From Niveispirillum sp. (lineage in GTDB: Bacteria; Pseudomonadota; Alphaproteobacteria; Azospirillales; Azospirillaceae): DNA of 34,236 nucleotides. A program made the position numbers and the translations under genes. The stretch's first letter is position 1. The number at the start of each line of letters is the position of its first letter. The notes below the pieces were generated by a model. The model ran no database searches. It was given only the letters and a program-made list of their open reading frames with translations, and was not told the origin of the DNA. The DNA is taken from positions 1-34,236 of the forward strand of contig JAEMSB010000002.1 in the NCBI GenBank assembly GCA_016463045.1, in the 5' to 3' direction. Below are positions 9,109-17,145 of this stretch, piece by piece.

Positions 9109-10014
9109 TTACCGCCTATCTGCCGGCTTTCCGCCGGTGCCCAGCAGGCCGGCACGGAGCGGGCGCTGCTTCTGGGCCAGCCAGGCACGGGTCAGGGCAG
9201 TGACGTCCATTTCCTGGACCAACCGGATCAGCGCCTGCTTCAGACAGGCATCCTGCTGGCCCAGATCGGTTTCTCCCTCACAAGCATAAAGCCGCGTGCC
9301 CAATCCAGGATCGGTCGTCTCCCATTGTGGCTGGATCATCTTCAGCAGATCGGCGCCGCAGGGGCGCGTGACCAGTGCTCCCAGATGCAGGGATGGCTCC
9401 AGCGGGACACATTGATGATACAGGCCTGCCGGCACGAACAGCATGTCGCCGGCCTGCATCACGAACTCATCTGTCACACTATCCGGCACAGGCCGGGTGC
9501 GTTTACGCCAGGGCCCCTCAATCGGGGTTCCCAGTATTTTCCAGCGCTTGCGCCCCGCGACCTGCACAATGATCAGGTCCCGGTCATCATAATGGGGAGG
9601 CAGGCCACATACCGTGCCGAAGGAGCCGATGGCATCAAGGGAGACGACAGCCCCCAGGGCCTGTTCCAACTTGATGGCCTCCTGCCAGAAATAGTCCGAT
9701 GAACTGTCCAGACTGTTGAAAATGGCGGTGATACCCTGGGTCAGCAAAGGCCGCAGGGCTGTCCGGTCCAACTGCCCTTTCTGGTCGATCAGACTGAAAC
9801 GACCGGGTTCGACGGGCCGCCCACTCATGAAAAAACGGAAAAGCTCGGGACGGGTATATTCCCGGTTCAGGAAATCCTCCAGCCACCCCCAGGATATGAG
9901 ATCTGCACTTTCGGGAAATACGCCCGGCATATGGCAAAGTTGACGCTTGGAGGAGCGCTCATTCCACTCGGATACAGATAGTATCGAAAATATTTTCTCC
10001 GAAAAACTGATCAT
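9109..10014 (-). CDS. JmjC/cupin-like (Cupin_4-type) oxygenase
   Basis: 301 aa; GLPPHYDDRDLIIVQVAGRKRWKIL (HxD), FVMQAGDMLFVPAGLYHQCVPLEPSLHLGALV. Confidence 0.8.
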   Translation of the reverse strand: MISFSEKIFSILSVSEWNERSSKRQLCHMPGVFPESADLISWGWLEDFLNREYTRPELFRFFMSGRPVEPGRFSLIDQKGQLDRTALRPLLTQGITAIFNSLDSSSDYFWQEAIKLEQALGAVVSLDAIGSFGTVCGLPPHYDDRDLIIVQVAGRKRWKILGTPIEGPWRKRTRPVPDSVTDEFVMQAGDMLFVPAGLYHQCVPLEPSLHLGALVTRPCGADLLKMIQPQWETTDPGLGTRLYACEGETDLGQQDACLKQALIRLVQEMDVTALTRAWLAQKQRPLRAGLLGTGGKPADRR

Positions 10015-10223
10015 CGCATCAACCCTTTATCGGTTTTACATATTTTATCCCGGTTCTTATTATTCTCTCAAGAATAGATTTTCCTGTAAATCCTCATGCA
10101 GCGCCCCTGCACACCCTGTGGCGCTCACATGGAAGCGGCTTGGTTCTTTTATGCCATGGCTTTATCCGATAACAATAGGTTGAAGCCCGGTCGGCAAACC
10201 GGGGCATGGGTGACTGAAGGTGC

Positions 10224-10508
10224 TTGGAGATGGTAACAATCGACACCGTGATGGTACGGACCGATCATTGTCTGGCCAGCGAAATCGACGGTGAGCTGGT
10301 GATGATGGATGTGGAGAGCGGTCATTACTTCTGTCTGGATGCGATCGGTCACGATATCTGGAACCGGCTTGAACAGCCGGTGCGGGTAGGTGATCTCTGC
10401 ACGGCCCTGGAACAGGCCTATGCCGCCCCGCTGGACGTGATCACGGCGGATGTCCTGCGTCTTTTGAATAGCTTGGCCAGCGAGGGGCTGGTGAAAGCAG
10501 CGGCGTGA
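10224..10508 (+). CDS. PqqD family protein (RRE; lasso-peptide B1-like)
   Basis: LASEIDGELVMMDVESGHYFCLDAIGHDIWNRLEQPVRVGDLCTALEQAY matches the PqqD/RRE fold signature; TTG at 10224 or ATG at 10230. Confidence 0.88.
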   Translation: MEMVTIDTVMVRTDHCLASEIDGELVMMDVESGHYFCLDAIGHDIWNRLEQPVRVGDLCTALEQAYAAPLDVITADVLRLLNSLASEGLVKAAA

Positions 10509-10963
10509 GCGGGTTTTCTCCTCTGCGCTGGCTGCGTGGCCTGCTGTTCCGGCTGGAAGCGGTGCTGGCGCTGTGCATTGCCTGGTTCCTGGTATTCCAC
10601 GTGCCTTTTCGTCTGGTGGCCCGCCTGTTCGGCGGTGTCTCGGATCCCGGTCCGGCCCTGGCCGGTTTCGATCCGCAGCCTGCACCGGTCCTGGTGCGGG
10701 CGCGGGGGGTTGGGCATGTCGTCGACGCCATGTCCCTCCGCCTGCCCTGGCACAGCACCTGTCTGGTCCGCTGCGTGGCGGGGCGGATGATGCTGACACG
10801 CCGGGGCATTGCCGGGCATATCGTGTTCGGCGTCAATCGGCGCGATGGGGCCCTGACGGCCCATGCCTGGCTGGTGACGGGCGGGGAACCTGTCATTGGC
10901 GGGTCGGAAGCCACCGGCTTCACGCCCAATGCCTGTCTCTATGCCCTGCCAAGGACAGTTTGA
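10505..10963 (+). CDS. Lasso peptide biosynthesis B2-like (transglutaminase-like cysteine protease)
   Basis: 152 aa; STCLVRCVAGRMMLTRRGIAGHIVFGVNRRDGALTAHAWLVTGGEPVIGG with Cys and His catalytic positions of B2 proteins; overlaps the pqqD-like stop codon. Confidence 0.88.
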   Translation: MSGFSPLRWLRGLLFRLEAVLALCIAWFLVFHVPFRLVARLFGGVSDPGPALAGFDPQPAPVLVRARGVGHVVDAMSLRLPWHSTCLVRCVAGRMMLTRRGIAGHIVFGVNRRDGALTAHAWLVTGGEPVIGGSEATGFTPNACLYALPRTV

Positions 10964-11868
10964 TGCATCATTACCGGATCAGCGGCTGGACCCTGTCCGC
11001 CGAAATGCCGCTGCCCCATCTTTTCCCCTGCTCCGCACCGGAGGCCGGTGCGGTGGCAGACATCACCGTGCGCAAGGGCCCTGTCCAGGCACCGACCCTG
11101 CCGCTGCGGCTGAACCGGGATGGGATTCAGGTGGGCGCCGATGGCCGCACCGTGATCGACATCCCGGATTATGTGCGTATCGGGCTGGCGGATGGACGCG
11201 ATATCATGATCGATCCAGGACCGGGTGTGTCCGGGCCCGAAATCCAAACCTGGCTGCTGGGCCCGGGCCTGGGGGTGATCTGCCATCAGCGCGGGGTGGT
11301 CCCCCTGCATGCCTGTACCATCCGGACCGGCAATGGCGGGCTAGCCATTGTTGGCAACAGCGGGGCCGGCAAGTCCACCACGGCCACGGCCCTGGTTCAG
11401 CGGGGACACCGGCTGCTGGGGGATGATGTGCTGGTCGTCGATCCGGATACGGGTATGGCACAGCCCTGCTTTCCCATGGTCAAACTGTGGGACAGCAGCC
11501 GCAGCGCCCTGGAAATCGGCCAGGAGGGGCAACAGCCCGTGGCACGCAGGGCCGGGAAATGGCATGTGCCGATGCTGGCCGCCTTTGATCCCGTCCCCTG
11601 CCCTCTCTCTGCCATCGTGCATTTGCGGGCCGACCCGGCGGCGCAGCGACCTGTCCTGACCCGCTGGCCCCGGCCGCATGCGGCGGCGGTCCTGGACGCC
11701 ATGACCTACCGGGCCTATCTGGCCGATGCCCTGCATGGACGCCGGCATGTCCTGTCGATGGCGGCGCGGCTGGCGGCACGCGTTCCGGTCTGGGAACTGG
11801 TCCGCACGACAGATTTCAAGGACCTGGACGAAATGCTGGACATGCTGGAGGGGCTGGCGAGCCCCTGA
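10963..11868 (+). CDS. HPr kinase/phosphorylase-like protein (HprK-related, lasso-associated type)
   Basis: P-loop IVGNSGAGKSTTATALVQRGHRLLGDDVLVVD; ATG at 10963 overlaps the B2 stop; the longer ORF from 10573 lies out of frame inside B2. Confidence 0.85.
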   Translation: MHHYRISGWTLSAEMPLPHLFPCSAPEAGAVADITVRKGPVQAPTLPLRLNRDGIQVGADGRTVIDIPDYVRIGLADGRDIMIDPGPGVSGPEIQTWLLGPGLGVICHQRGVVPLHACTIRTGNGGLAIVGNSGAGKSTTATALVQRGHRLLGDDVLVVDPDTGMAQPCFPMVKLWDSSRSALEIGQEGQQPVARRAGKWHVPMLAAFDPVPCPLSAIVHLRADPAAQRPVLTRWPRPHAAAVLDAMTYRAYLADALHGRRHVLSMAARLAARVPVWELVRTTDFKDLDEMLDMLEGLASP

Positions 11869-11880
11869 GGGAACCGGCCA

Positions 11881-13851
11881 TCAGCCGTTGCCCCCCTCCA
11901 CCATACGGATGAAGCGCCCCACGGACAGGCCACGCAGCAGGGCCATACGATAGGCCATGGCGCCGTCCGGGCTTGTAAACCGCTCTGCCGGTATCTGTTC
12001 GGGTGGGGTCGCCGGGTCGGGCAGATCGGCCACCAGCCGGCACAGCCGGTCAAGATCGAGAACGCGCGACGCCATGGGGGACGATCGAAGCCGCGCCAGC
12101 TCCACCGCCATCGCGTCACGGCTGGCCACCATCTTTTCGTACCAGTCCGCCGCCTGTATGCCCCGGATGCGGCGGTTCAGCATGGTATCGGGCAGCAAAC
12201 CCGCCATGGCATCGCGGAACAGCGAGGCGCGCCGACCATCCCGGATGAAAAACCCCTCGGGAATCGTCAGGCAGAAATCCAGCAGCCGACGGTCGGCGGT
12301 CGGATCGCGGATATCGATGCCATGTTCGGCCAGGCTGGCATGGTGATAAACACCCGGGTCCATACGACGCATCATGGACAGGCGCGCCGTTCGGCTGTCG
12401 CTGAACCTGGGGAGGGAAGACAGGTTCCGGCCCCAGGCGGCCGCCAGCCTGTCCATATCCATGGAAGCCGCGAAGGCCGGGGACAGGGCCGTATAGGCGA
12501 AAACACCAGGCCTGTTCCGATGCCGCAACCGGCGAACCCAATCCGGCAGATAGGGGCCGAAGGCTTCGGAGGCCACCATGCGCCACCCGGCGCCTTCCCG
12601 CATCAGGCCCCGCGCCAGGATGGCCAACGGCCACCAGCGGCCTTGCCGGAACAACCGGGCGAGATGGAACTGGCCCTCGAAACTGGCCGTAATATTGCCC
12701 ATGGCGCCGATCAGCAGCACCTTGATGCCGCTGCGGGCCGCAGTCTCTTCGATGACCCGCGCCCAGCCCAGGTTGCAGATATTGAGGAACGGTGTCTCCA
12801 GATAGGGCAATGTCCGCTCCAGATCCCGCAGCGGGCCGTCCGGACCCGCGCGGATGATGCGATGCTCGATATTGCTGAAACGGCGGGCCACCTGGCCGGC
12901 GACCCCGGATTCATCGATCACACGGGCAGAGGGGTAAGGGCCGGTGAAACCGTCGCGCGGGGTTCCCGTGAAGGCGGTCAGGCTTCTTGCCTGGGCCGAC
13001 AGTTCCCGGGCGGCCAGGGCCGTGACGGAGGCGCTGTCGAACCCGGCGCTCAGATGGCTGCCGATACCAGCGCCGGGCCGCACGCGCAGACAGGCACGCA
13101 CCGCCTGGGTATAAAGCCGACCGAATTCCTCCACATGCTCCCGGTAATCCCCCGATCGGGCCGGTTCCTTGAACTGGCCCGGCCAATATTGCACCAGCCG
13201 CCGCCGCTCCCCCTGAACCAGTAGATAATGACCCGGCGGCACCCGTGACAGGTCGCTGTAAGGGGTCCGTGTTCCTTCCTGCGGGAGCAGGGCCACATAG
13301 GCCCCCAGTTCGGTTGCATCCAGGGCATTGGAAAATTCACCCAGGGCGAACAGCCCCTTCGGCATGGACGCAAAGGCGAACAGGCCGGGCCGGTGGGCGA
13401 AGAACAGGGGCCGGCCACCATAATGATCCCGGGCCAGCAGCAGACGCTGTTCCTGGTCATCCCACAGGGCAAAGGCGAAATCGCCGGTCAGCCGACCCAC
13501 ACAGTCCGGTCCCCAGCGGCGGTAGGCGGCCAGGATCAGGGCCGCCTCGGAACAGCGCTCCCCCTCCCCGGCCGTCCAGCCGAGGCCAGGCGCCAGTTCG
13601 GCGGCATTGTCGATGCGGGCATCCGCCACCACACAGAGACGCCGATCCCCATCCCACAGGGGTTGGCGGTCGATCATATCCGTATCGGTGATGTGGGATT
13701 GCCGGCAGGTCAGGGCCAGACCGGCGGCGGCGATGTCACTGATTCCGGCCCGGGCCGGGCCATAGGCGGCAAGGGCCGCCCCCATACGCGTGACACGCTC
13801 GCCTGTATGAACAACACCATCATGCTGCCACAGACCGGCAATGGCCGTCAT
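11881..13851 (-). CDS. Asparagine-synthetase-like protein, probable lasso (isopeptide) cyclase
   Basis: 656 aa; N-terminal class II amidotransferase-like domain starting MTAIAGLWQHDG (no Cys2), HLSAGFDSASVTALAARELS PP-loop-like motif, C-terminal RFTSPDGAMAYRMALLRGLSVGRF. Confidence 0.9.
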   Translation of the reverse strand: MTAIAGLWQHDGVVHTGERVTRMGAALAAYGPARAGISDIAAAGLALTCRQSHITDTDMIDRQPLWDGDRRLCVVADARIDNAAELAPGLGWTAGEGERCSEAALILAAYRRWGPDCVGRLTGDFAFALWDDQEQRLLLARDHYGGRPLFFAHRPGLFAFASMPKGLFALGEFSNALDATELGAYVALLPQEGTRTPYSDLSRVPPGHYLLVQGERRRLVQYWPGQFKEPARSGDYREHVEEFGRLYTQAVRACLRVRPGAGIGSHLSAGFDSASVTALAARELSAQARSLTAFTGTPRDGFTGPYPSARVIDESGVAGQVARRFSNIEHRIIRAGPDGPLRDLERTLPYLETPFLNICNLGWARVIEETAARSGIKVLLIGAMGNITASFEGQFHLARLFRQGRWWPLAILARGLMREGAGWRMVASEAFGPYLPDWVRRLRHRNRPGVFAYTALSPAFAASMDMDRLAAAWGRNLSSLPRFSDSRTARLSMMRRMDPGVYHHASLAEHGIDIRDPTADRRLLDFCLTIPEGFFIRDGRRASLFRDAMAGLLPDTMLNRRIRGIQAADWYEKMVASRDAMAVELARLRSSPMASRVLDLDRLCRLVADLPDPATPPEQIPAERFTSPDGAMAYRMALLRGLSVGRFIRMVEGGNG

Positions 13852-13899
13852 GGGCGCAGCCTCTCCGCTTTGCAGACGGGATGAGGAACACCCACCGGA

Positions 13900-14052
13900 T
13901 CAGGACGTAGCACCCTGGCCCCAGTTGCCATCAGGAGAAGGAGGGCCGGAAAAGGCTACGAGTGTCTCGGTGTTGATGACCAGACGCTGCAATTCCGGGG
14001 CCTTCCACTCGGCCTTGGACTGGTGATCCGGCTGGGTATTGGTATTGTCCAT
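13900..14052 (-). CDS. Candidate RiPP (lasso-like) precursor peptide, 50 aa
   Basis: My translation of the reverse strand: MDNTNTQPDHQSKAEWKAPELQRLVINTETLVAFSGPPSPDGNWGQGATS*; W-x-x-P-x-L leader motif resembling the YxxPxL RRE-binding motif; 48 bp upstream of the cyclase gene; absent from the ORF track because of its length. Confidence 0.75.
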   Translation of the reverse strand: MDNTNTQPDHQSKAEWKAPELQRLVINTETLVAFSGPPSPDGNWGQGATS

Positions 14053-14157
14053 GATAGGCCTGTCAGAAGTTTAGACGCTTGATGATTGCATACCAAAGGC
14101 TGCGACTGACTGAAAAACTTCTCGCATCATGGCAAGTTTGCCTTGATACAGTCAAGA

Positions 14158-14736
14158 TCATTCGCGGCTGGTGGCCGCAGGTTGGCCTTGGCTTTCCCCT
14201 GCCGTCCAGATGAAATGATCATGGGTGGCCCCTGGCCCGGTCAGGATGAAACCCAGCCGGCGGTAAAGGGCGGCGGCCCCGTCATTGCCGCGCTGGACAT
14301 GCAGGGATAGGGGCTTTTCCTCTTCCTGCGCCCGGTCCTGCAGCGCCCGCAGGATACCGGTCCCGATCCCACGCCCCTGGAAGGCCGGCAACAGCGCGAT
14401 ATCGATCAGATGCAGCGATGGTCCCGTCAGGTCGATATAAAGCCGGCCAGCCGGTTCCCGTCGCTGCTCCAGCACCAGGAACCAGGCACCGGGATAGCGG
14501 CTTGTATAATCCAGATGCTGCGCCTCGAACTGCGCGCGGCAGAAATCCCGTCGCACCGTCTCCGGCCAGTTCAGGGCATCAAGCTCCTTTTCCCGCCCCA
14601 CCCGGTACAGGTGGCGCAGGAAAGGCAGGTCCGTGGTCCGTGCCGGGCGCACATGCAGCCCCGGCACCGCAAGGGCAGCCCCGGAGGGCTGCCCTTTGGG
14701 AAAACCCAATATAACCGCCATGGATGTATCAGCCAT
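14158..14736 (-). CDS. GNAT family N-acetyltransferase
   Basis: LHVRPARTTDLPFLRHLYR, LLPAFQGRGIGTGILRALQDRAQ (acetyl-CoA loop), HVQRGNDGAAALYRRLGFI; ATG at 14736 overlaps the upstream gene. Confidence 0.88.
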   Translation of the reverse strand: MADTSMAVILGFPKGQPSGAALAVPGLHVRPARTTDLPFLRHLYRVGREKELDALNWPETVRRDFCRAQFEAQHLDYTSRYPGAWFLVLEQRREPAGRLYIDLTGPSLHLIDIALLPAFQGRGIGTGILRALQDRAQEEEKPLSLHVQRGNDGAAALYRRLGFILTGPGATHDHFIWTAGESQGQPAATSRE

Positions 14737-15274
14737 CCAGGTTGGGATATTCCCCGTCCCAGGCAATGCAAGCATTGAGAACAAGATAGGGCTGACGGTT
14801 TTCATGCGCAGCCCCAGTCCCATAGGTGGCCCCCAGGGCCAGAGGGCTGAAGGTGGTGGGATTGGTGCTGGTGGCCGGGCCGGAGAAGAACTGGTTGGGG
14901 GTGACCGGTCCCAACATGGCACCGGCCGTAGCCACACCCGTGGTGGAGGCCGCAGCAGCGACTGACAGGGTATGGGTATGATTGGGCAGATAGTTGGTGT
15001 TGGTACCAAGCGCCACCGCATCCGCCCCAAAGACCCCGGCTAGGTCCCAGACATGAGAAGCGCCATTAACGGCACCCACACCGACGGGCACACGGCCACG
15101 CAGGTCGGGGATGCCGAAAGTGGTCTTGCCATCACCGCCATACACATTCCCGATCAGGGAATAAAGCGCCTGATAACTCTGAATCGACTGGAGGAGCCCA
15201 TTGCATGGCAACCAGCCATAAGGGGCCCAGTTCCAGGGGAAAAAGCAGATCTGTCCGATGAAAGGTGTGCTCAT
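14729..15274 (-). CDS. Phage tail collar domain / MdpB-like (microcystin-dependent protein) family
   Basis: MSTPFIGQICFFPWNWAPYGWLPCNGLLQSIQSYQALYSLIGNVYGGDGKTTFGIPDLRGRVPVG. Confidence 0.92.
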   Translation of the reverse strand: MSTPFIGQICFFPWNWAPYGWLPCNGLLQSIQSYQALYSLIGNVYGGDGKTTFGIPDLRGRVPVGVGAVNGASHVWDLAGVFGADAVALGTNTNYLPNHTHTLSVAAAASTTGVATAGAMLGPVTPNQFFSGPATSTNPTTFSPLALGATYGTGAAHENRQPYLVLNACIAWDGEYPNLDG

Positions 15275-15291
15275 GATTACTTTCCCCCTGC

Positions 15292-15876
15292 TCAGTTCCG
15301 TGTCGGATAGAGGCCGCCAATGACGCAGATGATGTACCGCAGGCCCAGCCCGGCCATGATATTCGGATGGGGCAGACCGGCACCTACCGACGTGATTGTC
15401 GTGGAGGCCATGGCAACCAATGTGGGCGCCGGTGTCGGAACCGGCGACACATAGCGCTTGTAGGTGCCGTTGCTGTTGCTGCCATAAACAAGGGTAGGGC
15501 CGGGTTCCTGGGACATGTTCGTTCCCGTGGAAGCGTTGAACGCATGATCATGGGGCGGAATCATCGCGTCCGTCAGCGCCACCATTTCACTGCCGCCGCT
15601 TTGCCCCATGGCGCGGGGGGTCAGGGCCGGGCCGCCGGGAGGCGTGGTGTTCGGGGTGGTCACGCCCGTCCCCTGATCGACCAGCACACGACCGTTCAGG
15701 TTCGGCAACCCAAAGTTCGTGACACCATCACCGCCATAGGTGGTGCCAATCAGGGAGAAAAGTTCCTGATACTGCTGAACATTCACCGTCGTGCCATTAC
15801 AGAACATCCAGCCTGTGGGCGGATAGGCCCTGAAATAGGGAACAAGACGGATTTCACCGATGAAAGCGTCACTCAT
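15292..15876 (-). CDS. Phage tail collar domain / MdpB-like family
   Basis: MSDAFIGEIRLVPYFRAYPPTGWMFCNGTTVNVQQYQELFSLIGTTYGGDGVTNFGLPNLNGRVLV. Confidence 0.92.
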   Translation of the reverse strand: MSDAFIGEIRLVPYFRAYPPTGWMFCNGTTVNVQQYQELFSLIGTTYGGDGVTNFGLPNLNGRVLVDQGTGVTTPNTTPPGGPALTPRAMGQSGGSEMVALTDAMIPPHDHAFNASTGTNMSQEPGPTLVYGSNSNGTYKRYVSPVPTPAPTLVAMASTTITSVGAGLPHPNIMAGLGLRYIICVIGGLYPTRN

Positions 15877-15902
15877 GATGTTTGCTCCTTCTGCGCCGTG
15901 GA

Positions 15903-16445
15903 TCAGGGACGCTGAGGGTAATAGCCGGTGATCGCGATAATGGCGTTGGCCACCTGGAAGGGCTGCATGTTGGGATGCGCGCCGCCGCCGCCAACATCGG
16001 AAATGTTGAGCGCATTGAGGGTGACCAGCGTCGCCGCAGGCGCATACATGGTGGTGGCAACCGATCCCGGGGCCGTATTTGCCACCGTCTTGGCCGGAAT
16101 ATTATTCGGGAAGGGGGTCGTGCCTGCATTCTTGGTCGCGTTGATCACATGGGAATGGGCCGGCAGCTGCGCTGCCGTCAGGACCACCCCTTCCGCCCCG
16201 CCATACTGACCTGTCTGGTAGACGGCACCGGAAACCGGGGACACCCCCTGGCCCATGACCACGCGGCCGCGCAGGTCGGGCAGCTTGAACGTCGTCTTGG
16301 CATCGCCGCCATAGGTGGTGGTGATCAGCGAATAGAGTGCTGCATTCTGCTGGACGTTCATCGTCGCGCCGTCGCAAAGGGCATAGCCCGTCGGCGCAAA
16401 TCCGAACGCACCGAACAAAATCTGTCCGACATAAGGTTCTGACAT
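15903..16445 (-). CDS. Phage tail collar domain / MdpB-like family
   Basis: ATG at 16445: MSEPYVGQILFGAFGFAPTGYALCDGATMNVQQNAALYSLITTTYGGDAKTTFKLPDLRGRVVMG. Confidence 0.92.
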   Translation of the reverse strand: MSEPYVGQILFGAFGFAPTGYALCDGATMNVQQNAALYSLITTTYGGDAKTTFKLPDLRGRVVMGQGVSPVSGAVYQTGQYGGAEGVVLTAAQLPAHSHVINATKNAGTTPFPNNIPAKTVANTAPGSVATTMYAPAATLVTLNALNISDVGGGGAHPNMQPFQVANAIIAITGYYPQRP

Positions 16446-16529
16446 GGGACCCTCCCGATCCTTTTCCATCTGGGATAAACGGAATAACGAATACAGGCCG
16501 GCGAGATGGCTTACCGTACCGGTTGCGGC

Positions 16530-16823
16530 CTAATCAAACAGGGCGTGATAAATGACACCCTCGGTATCTGCGCCCACCGCCGTGATGAAAATCTCCATGG
16601 GCTCAAAGCTGACAGTCGTCATTCTGTACAGTCCCTGCGGCAGAATGACTTTCAATGGACACCGAAAGACAAGTGTAAATGGGTTCTCTCGGAAATAATG
16701 GTTGCGATTGCTCGTCTTTGTTGCAACCTGAAGCAAATGCAGGTCAACCTGTATATCCGCGCGTTGGGCTGTAAACGTGCTGTTAACAAAGGGCGTGAAA
16801 TGTGTGTACTCAACCCTTTGCAT
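16530..16823 (-). CDS. DUF6916-like small protein
   Basis: 97 aa; HFTPFVNSTFTA...NPFTLVFRCPLKVILPQGLYRMTTVSFEPMEIFITAVGADTEGVIYHALFD fits the DUF6916 pattern as I recall it; upstream of and co-directional with the collar genes. Confidence 0.6.
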   Translation of the reverse strand: MQRVEYTHFTPFVNSTFTAQRADIQVDLHLLQVATKTSNRNHYFRENPFTLVFRCPLKVILPQGLYRMTTVSFEPMEIFITAVGADTEGVIYHALFD

Positions 16824-17145
16824 TCTTTTCTCCCCGCCTATGCGATCGGCATGAAGAGTACTATGACCATATTTAATAAATCAATGGTTTTATCCCAAGG
16901 GCAACCTTAAATAATCACATTCTGTAATATGCCGTCGTATCGGTCGCATTCTGATGGTTTCGGTTAGTCCTGGGACTATATCAGCCAATCCCCTGAATGG
17001 AACTGGGCATATCCAGCCGACAGGCCCCTTGTCACGGGTGCGTCTGACGATATCCACCGGCCTGCGGGCGACCTTTGGGATAAGGGGCTGGTATTGCCCC
17101 ACCGCCTGAGGTCATGATCCCGGCCTGCGCCTGTTCCTGGAAGCC

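Noticed and set aside
10573-11868. Long form (431 aa) of the HprK-like ORF
   Set aside because: The first ~130 residues are an out-of-frame reading of the B2 gene; the ATG at 10963 overlapping the B2 stop is the sensible start.
12322-13224. 300-aa plus-strand ORF
   Set aside because: Antisense to the cyclase gene; no domain signature.
14729-16445. Prophage or tailocin interpretation of the tail-collar genes
   Set aside because: No other phage structural, lysis or packaging genes in the window; the collar genes match the stand-alone MdpB-like type.
16506-16910. 134-aa plus-strand ORF
   Set aside because: Overlaps the better-supported DUF6916-like frame on the minus strand and lacks recognisable motifs.
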